A DNA stretch of 8,802 nucleotides, taken from NCBI GenBank assembly GCA_002452555.1, contig DKER01000177.1, positions 1-8,802 of the forward strand, written 5' to 3'. The stretch is from Fidelibacterota bacterium UBA6817 (GTDB taxonomy: Bacteria; Fidelibacterota; Fidelibacteria; Fidelibacterales; Fidelibacteraceae). Made by a program: the position numbers and the translations under genes. The notes beneath the pieces were generated by a model, which saw only the letters and a list, made by a program, of their open reading frames with translations, did no database searches and was not told where the DNA came from. Positions 7,253 to 8,802 of the stretch are shown here, in pieces; the stretch's first letter is position 1, and every line of letters begins with the position of its first letter.

Positions 7253-7284
7253 ATTAAAGTATGGATTTGCCATACCACTATCAA
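7253..7284 (-). promoter_or_regulatory. Candidate sigma-70-like promoter for the secreted-protein/PilX-like pair
   Basis: On the - strand TTGATA (7284-7279) is followed after 17 bases by TACTTT (7261-7256). TTTAAT (7258-7253) is a better -10 match but leaves 20 bases of spacing. Transcription would start about 35-40 bases upstream of the gene start. The -10 match is weak. Confidence 0.3.
7259..7275. repeat. Inverted repeat GTATGG/CCATAC inside the promoter spacer
   Basis: GTATGG (7259-7264) and CCATAC (7270-7275) form a perfect 6-bp inverted repeat with a five-base centre. It sits between the proposed -35 and -10 boxes of the leftward promoter, a position typical of repressor or MerR-type activator sites. 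It could also be a minor hairpin without a role. Confidence 0.35.
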
Positions 7285-7321
7285 AAAGAAATTTGCTTCT
7301 CATCCTATATAGATCAATTAT

Positions 7322-7350
7322 TTGCAATAATCTTTGAAAAATTTTCTGAT
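7322..7350 (+). promoter_or_regulatory. Candidate promoter for the structured RNA
   Basis: TTGCAA (7322-7327) and TCTGAT (7345-7350) are separated by 17 bases, and each matches the sigma-70 consensus at four of six positions. The predicted start is around 7357-7359, which coincides with the first base of the left stem arm of the RNA candidate. The agreement between promoter and stem base is the main support. Confidence 0.4.
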
Positions 7351-7358
7351 AAAAAAAA

Positions 7359-7506
7359 GCCTGCAGCAAAGTTTTGATGAATCCGTGTAACACGGTGGGA
7401 GCCTGCCCCCGGGTTCAACCTTCCTCAGTTTGAGGTATGATTTCCACCGGGATGAGCTAAGTTCCCAATTTGTATATGTTGATTCTCAAAAATCGAAGCT
7501 GCAGGC
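7359..7506 (+). ncRNA. Candidate structured RNA with 6S RNA-like architecture
   Basis: A 148-base segment folds back on itself. GCCTGCAGC (7359-7367) pairs perfectly with GCTGCAGGC (7498-7506). After an internal loop, TTTTGA (7372-7377) pairs with TCAAAA (7486-7491). After one bulged base, GAATC (7379-7383) pairs with GATTC (7481-7485). An asymmetric bubble follows, about 9 bases on the left and about 31 on the right. The apical stem is CGGTGGGAG (7393-7401) with TTTCCACCG (7441-7449), containing two G-U pairs that exist only on the + strand. At the tip is the hairpin CCTCA-GTT-TGAGG (7423-7435). An alternative hairpin CCGTG-TAA-CACGG (7384-7396) competes with the apical stem. Long closing stem, large central bubble and apical stem are the layout of 6S RNA (ssrS), which mimics open promoter DNA for RNA polymerase. 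Identity as 6S is inference from shape only; a cis-acting leader of the downstream acetyltransferase gene is the alternative. Confidence 0.5.
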
Positions 7507-7632
7507 GTCTAATTCAAGCTATTGGTCTTTATCTCCATTTGCAAGATTTTTTATTATTTTGTTCTATATTTTTTACTTGAATTTTAAAAACTCACTCTTT
7601 TTAGTTTGCTGTAATATTGTCTAAATTCAACC
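7507..7632. other. AT-rich spacer upstream of the acetyltransferase gene
   Basis: There is no gene here. The stretch is very T-rich on the + strand. It contains an 8-bp inverted repeat AATTCAAG (7511-7518) / CTTGAATT (7576-7583) with a long centre and several T runs, but no GC-rich hairpin that would make a convincing intrinsic terminator. TAATAT near 7614 could be a -10 box for the next gene, but it lacks a good -35 partner. Confidence 0.4.
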
Positions 7633-8070
7633 ATGAATCCACTTGAAATCCGGGAATATGCCCCCGAAGATTACAATAACGTGAAAACTTTATGGCTCAA
7701 GGCCGGACTTGTGTTATCTCATTCTGATACGGAAAAGGAACTGCATCGGGTGCTCCCTTTGAACCCGCAATTATTTCTTGTTGCTGAAATGAATAATCGT
7801 CTGATTGGAACTGTTTTGGGAACGTTTGACGGGCGCCGGGGTTATGTTCATCATTTGGCCGTTATACCGGAATTCCAGAAGAAAGGAATAGGCACCGCGT
7901 TGCTTGACGAACTGGAAAACCGGTACAAAAAACTGAATGTTGTTAAAATTCATCTTTTTATTGAGACCTTTAATGCCGGCGTTGAATCATATTATGAAAA
8001 AAAGGGCTGGTCTCGCAGGGATGACCTTATCATGATGAGTAAAACACTGCGAAGCCATTCGGATGACTGA
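7633..8070 (+). CDS. GNAT-family N-acetyltransferase
   Basis: A 145-residue protein with the GNAT fold, which transfers an acetyl group from acetyl-CoA to an amine. The acetyl-CoA site is clear: strand YVHHLAVIPEF followed by the Q/RxxGxG/A loop as Gln82-Lys-Lys-Gly85-Ile-Gly87 and helix TALLDELE. A late strand KIHLFIETFN and helix GVESYYEKKGW complete motif B. Length and layout are those of single-domain GNATs such as YpeA/RimI relatives, and the substrate cannot be told from the sequence. No clear ribosome-binding site precedes the ATG. Its last eight bases overlap the start of mqnC, so the two are probably translated together. Such overlap does not prove a role in menaquinone synthesis. 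Confidence 0.85.
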   Translation: MNPLEIREYAPEDYNNVKTLWLKAGLVLSHSDTEKELHRVLPLNPQLFLVAEMNNRLIGTVLGTFDGRRGYVHHLAVIPEFQKKGIGTALLDELENRYKKLNVVKIHLFIETFNAGVESYYEKKGWSRRDDLIMMSKTLRSHSDD

Positions 8071-8802
8071 TATCCTGAACACTGGAAAAAAAATTCTCCA
8101 AAATGAAAGATTAACCCGGGATGACGGTTTAAAACTTCTGAAATGCAGAGATTTATCTTATCTCTCTATTCTGGCAGATATTGTACGAAATCGGTTGCAC
8201 CCGGATCGAAGTGTTACTTATATCATTGATCGGAATATTAATTACACAAATATCTGTTCAGCCGGCTGCTATTTCTGTGCTTTTCATTGCAAACCCGGAT
8301 CTGATAAGGGTTTTGTTCTGGACAAAGAGACACTTGCCCGTAAAATTGAAGAGACAAAAACATTGGGCGGTGTTCAGATACTTCTTCAGGGAGGCCTTAA
8401 TCCCGGACTTAAAATTGAGTGGTTTGAAGAGCTTTTCCGATGGATAAAACAAGAACATCCCATACATATCCACGGCTTGAGCCCGCCTGAGATTCTCTAT
8501 ATTGCTAAAATTTCAAAAATTTCAATTGAAGAGACGCTCAAAAGATTAATAATAGCCGGATTGGATTCTATTCCGGGAGGCGGAGCCGAAATTCTTGTTG
8601 AAAACGTTCGCCGTAAAATGAATGCCCATGTAAAAGCCACGGCAGAGGAATGGCTGGAGGTTATGCAAACAGCCCATTCTCTCGGACTCCTTACGACGGC
8701 CACCATGATGTTTGGGGCTGCGGAAACCCCGGAAGACAGGCTGGATCATCTGCTGAAAATACGGGAATTGCAGGATAAGTCGACAGTCGGCAGTCAACAG
8801 TC
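8063..8802 (+). CDS. mqnC: Cyclic dehypoxanthinyl futalosine synthase MqnC (partial, possibly interrupted)
   Basis: A radical SAM enzyme of the futalosine pathway that converts dehypoxanthine futalosine to the cyclic form during menaquinone synthesis. The window holds 246 codons, with no stop before the right edge. The 4Fe-4S ligands are Cys65, Cys69 and Cys72 in NICSAGCYFCAF (CX3CX2C), preceded by IDRNINYTN. Further strong family blocks are TLGGVQILLQGGLNPGL, HIHGLSPPEI, AGLDSIPGGGAEIL, AEEWLEVMQTAHSLGL and TTATMMFGAAETPE. Full-length MqnC is about 370 residues and the missing part should lie beyond the edge. However, after IRELQD (ending at residue 238) family members continue with a Gly-Gly-Phe-Thr-Ala-Phe-like block, whereas here the frame reads KSTVGSQQ and enters a 7-base tandem repeat. 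The gene may therefore be disrupted just before the edge. The ATG lies inside the end of the acetyltransferase gene. Confidence 0.92.
   Translation, partial: MTDILNTGKKILQNERLTRDDGLKLLKCRDLSYLSILADIVRNRLHPDRSVTYIIDRNINYTNICSAGCYFCAFHCKPGSDKGFVLDKETLARKIEETKTLGGVQILLQGGLNPGLKIEWFEELFRWIKQEHPIHIHGLSPPEILYIAKISKISIEETLKRLIIAGLDSIPGGGAEILVENVRRKMNAHVKATAEEWLEVMQTAHSLGLLTTATMMFGAAETPEDRLDHLLKIRELQDKSTVGSQQ
8775..8802. repeat. Tandem 7-base repeat, unit roughly NNCAGTC, at the right edge
   Basis: Four consecutive 7-base units fill the last 28 bases: ATAAGTC, GACAGTC, GGCAGTC and AACAGTC. The last three share CAGTC exactly, and the first differs by one base in that part. The array runs off the window, so its full length is unknown. 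It begins exactly where the mqnC frame stops resembling its family. Because seven is not a multiple of three, changes in unit number would shift the frame. Confidence 0.65.

Noticed and set aside
7410..7424. GGGTTCAACC, reminiscent of a tRNA T-loop
   Set aside because: The flanking bases cannot form a T-stem, and no acceptor, D or anticodon arms surround it.
7430..7624. 64-codon open frame on the + strand in the intergenic region
   Set aside because: It overlaps the RNA stem-loop region, has no ribosome-binding site, and its second half is just the translated T-rich spacer.

Overview
The window looks like chromosomal DNA from a Gram-negative bacterium. It is AT-rich by eye and encodes an outer-membrane secretin, Sec-type signal peptides and a gene of the futalosine menaquinone pathway. 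The divergence of the pilus proteins suggests a deep-branching lineage, perhaps in the Fibrobacterota/Chlorobi/Bacteroidota sphere or an uncultured relative. That placement is inference and has low confidence.

Left part (1-5618, + strand): the tail of an unidentified gene is followed by a tight type IV pilus (T4P) operon. Its members are a PilT-family ATPase; a 702-residue protein joining a PilM-like cytoplasmic domain, a membrane segment, a PilN-like domain and a TPR tail; a PilO-like protein that appears to end in a PilP-like domain; and a short PilQ-like secretin. Gene gaps are 10 and 4 bases and then two ATGA overlaps, so translation is probably coupled. The four usual alignment proteins PilM, PilN, PilO and PilP are thus packed into two polypeptides whose joins respect the expected topology. 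T2SS GspL is a known precedent for the M-N join. The ATPase has two glycines where its family has an acidic pair.

Middle part (5620-7207, - strand): two genes converge on the pilus operon with a single base between the stop codons. One is a secreted small protein of predicted beta-sandwich type. The other is a membrane-anchored PilX-like minor-pilin candidate. They may supply a tip or substrate for the machine, but only position and family resemblance support this.

Intergenic part (7208-7632): on the - strand there is a candidate promoter with two small palindromes upstream of the secreted-protein gene. On the + strand there is a 148-base candidate structured RNA. It has a roughly 20-bp interrupted closing stem, a large asymmetric bubble and an apical stem, which is the general layout of 6S RNA, and a plausible sigma-70-like promoter points to its first base.

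Right part (7633-8802, + strand): a GNAT acetyltransferase overlaps the start of mqnC (cyclic dehypoxanthinyl futalosine synthase). The mqnC frame leaves the family sequence abruptly at about residue 238 and enters a tandem 7-base repeat that runs off the window, so the gene may be interrupted or the assembly may be faulty there.
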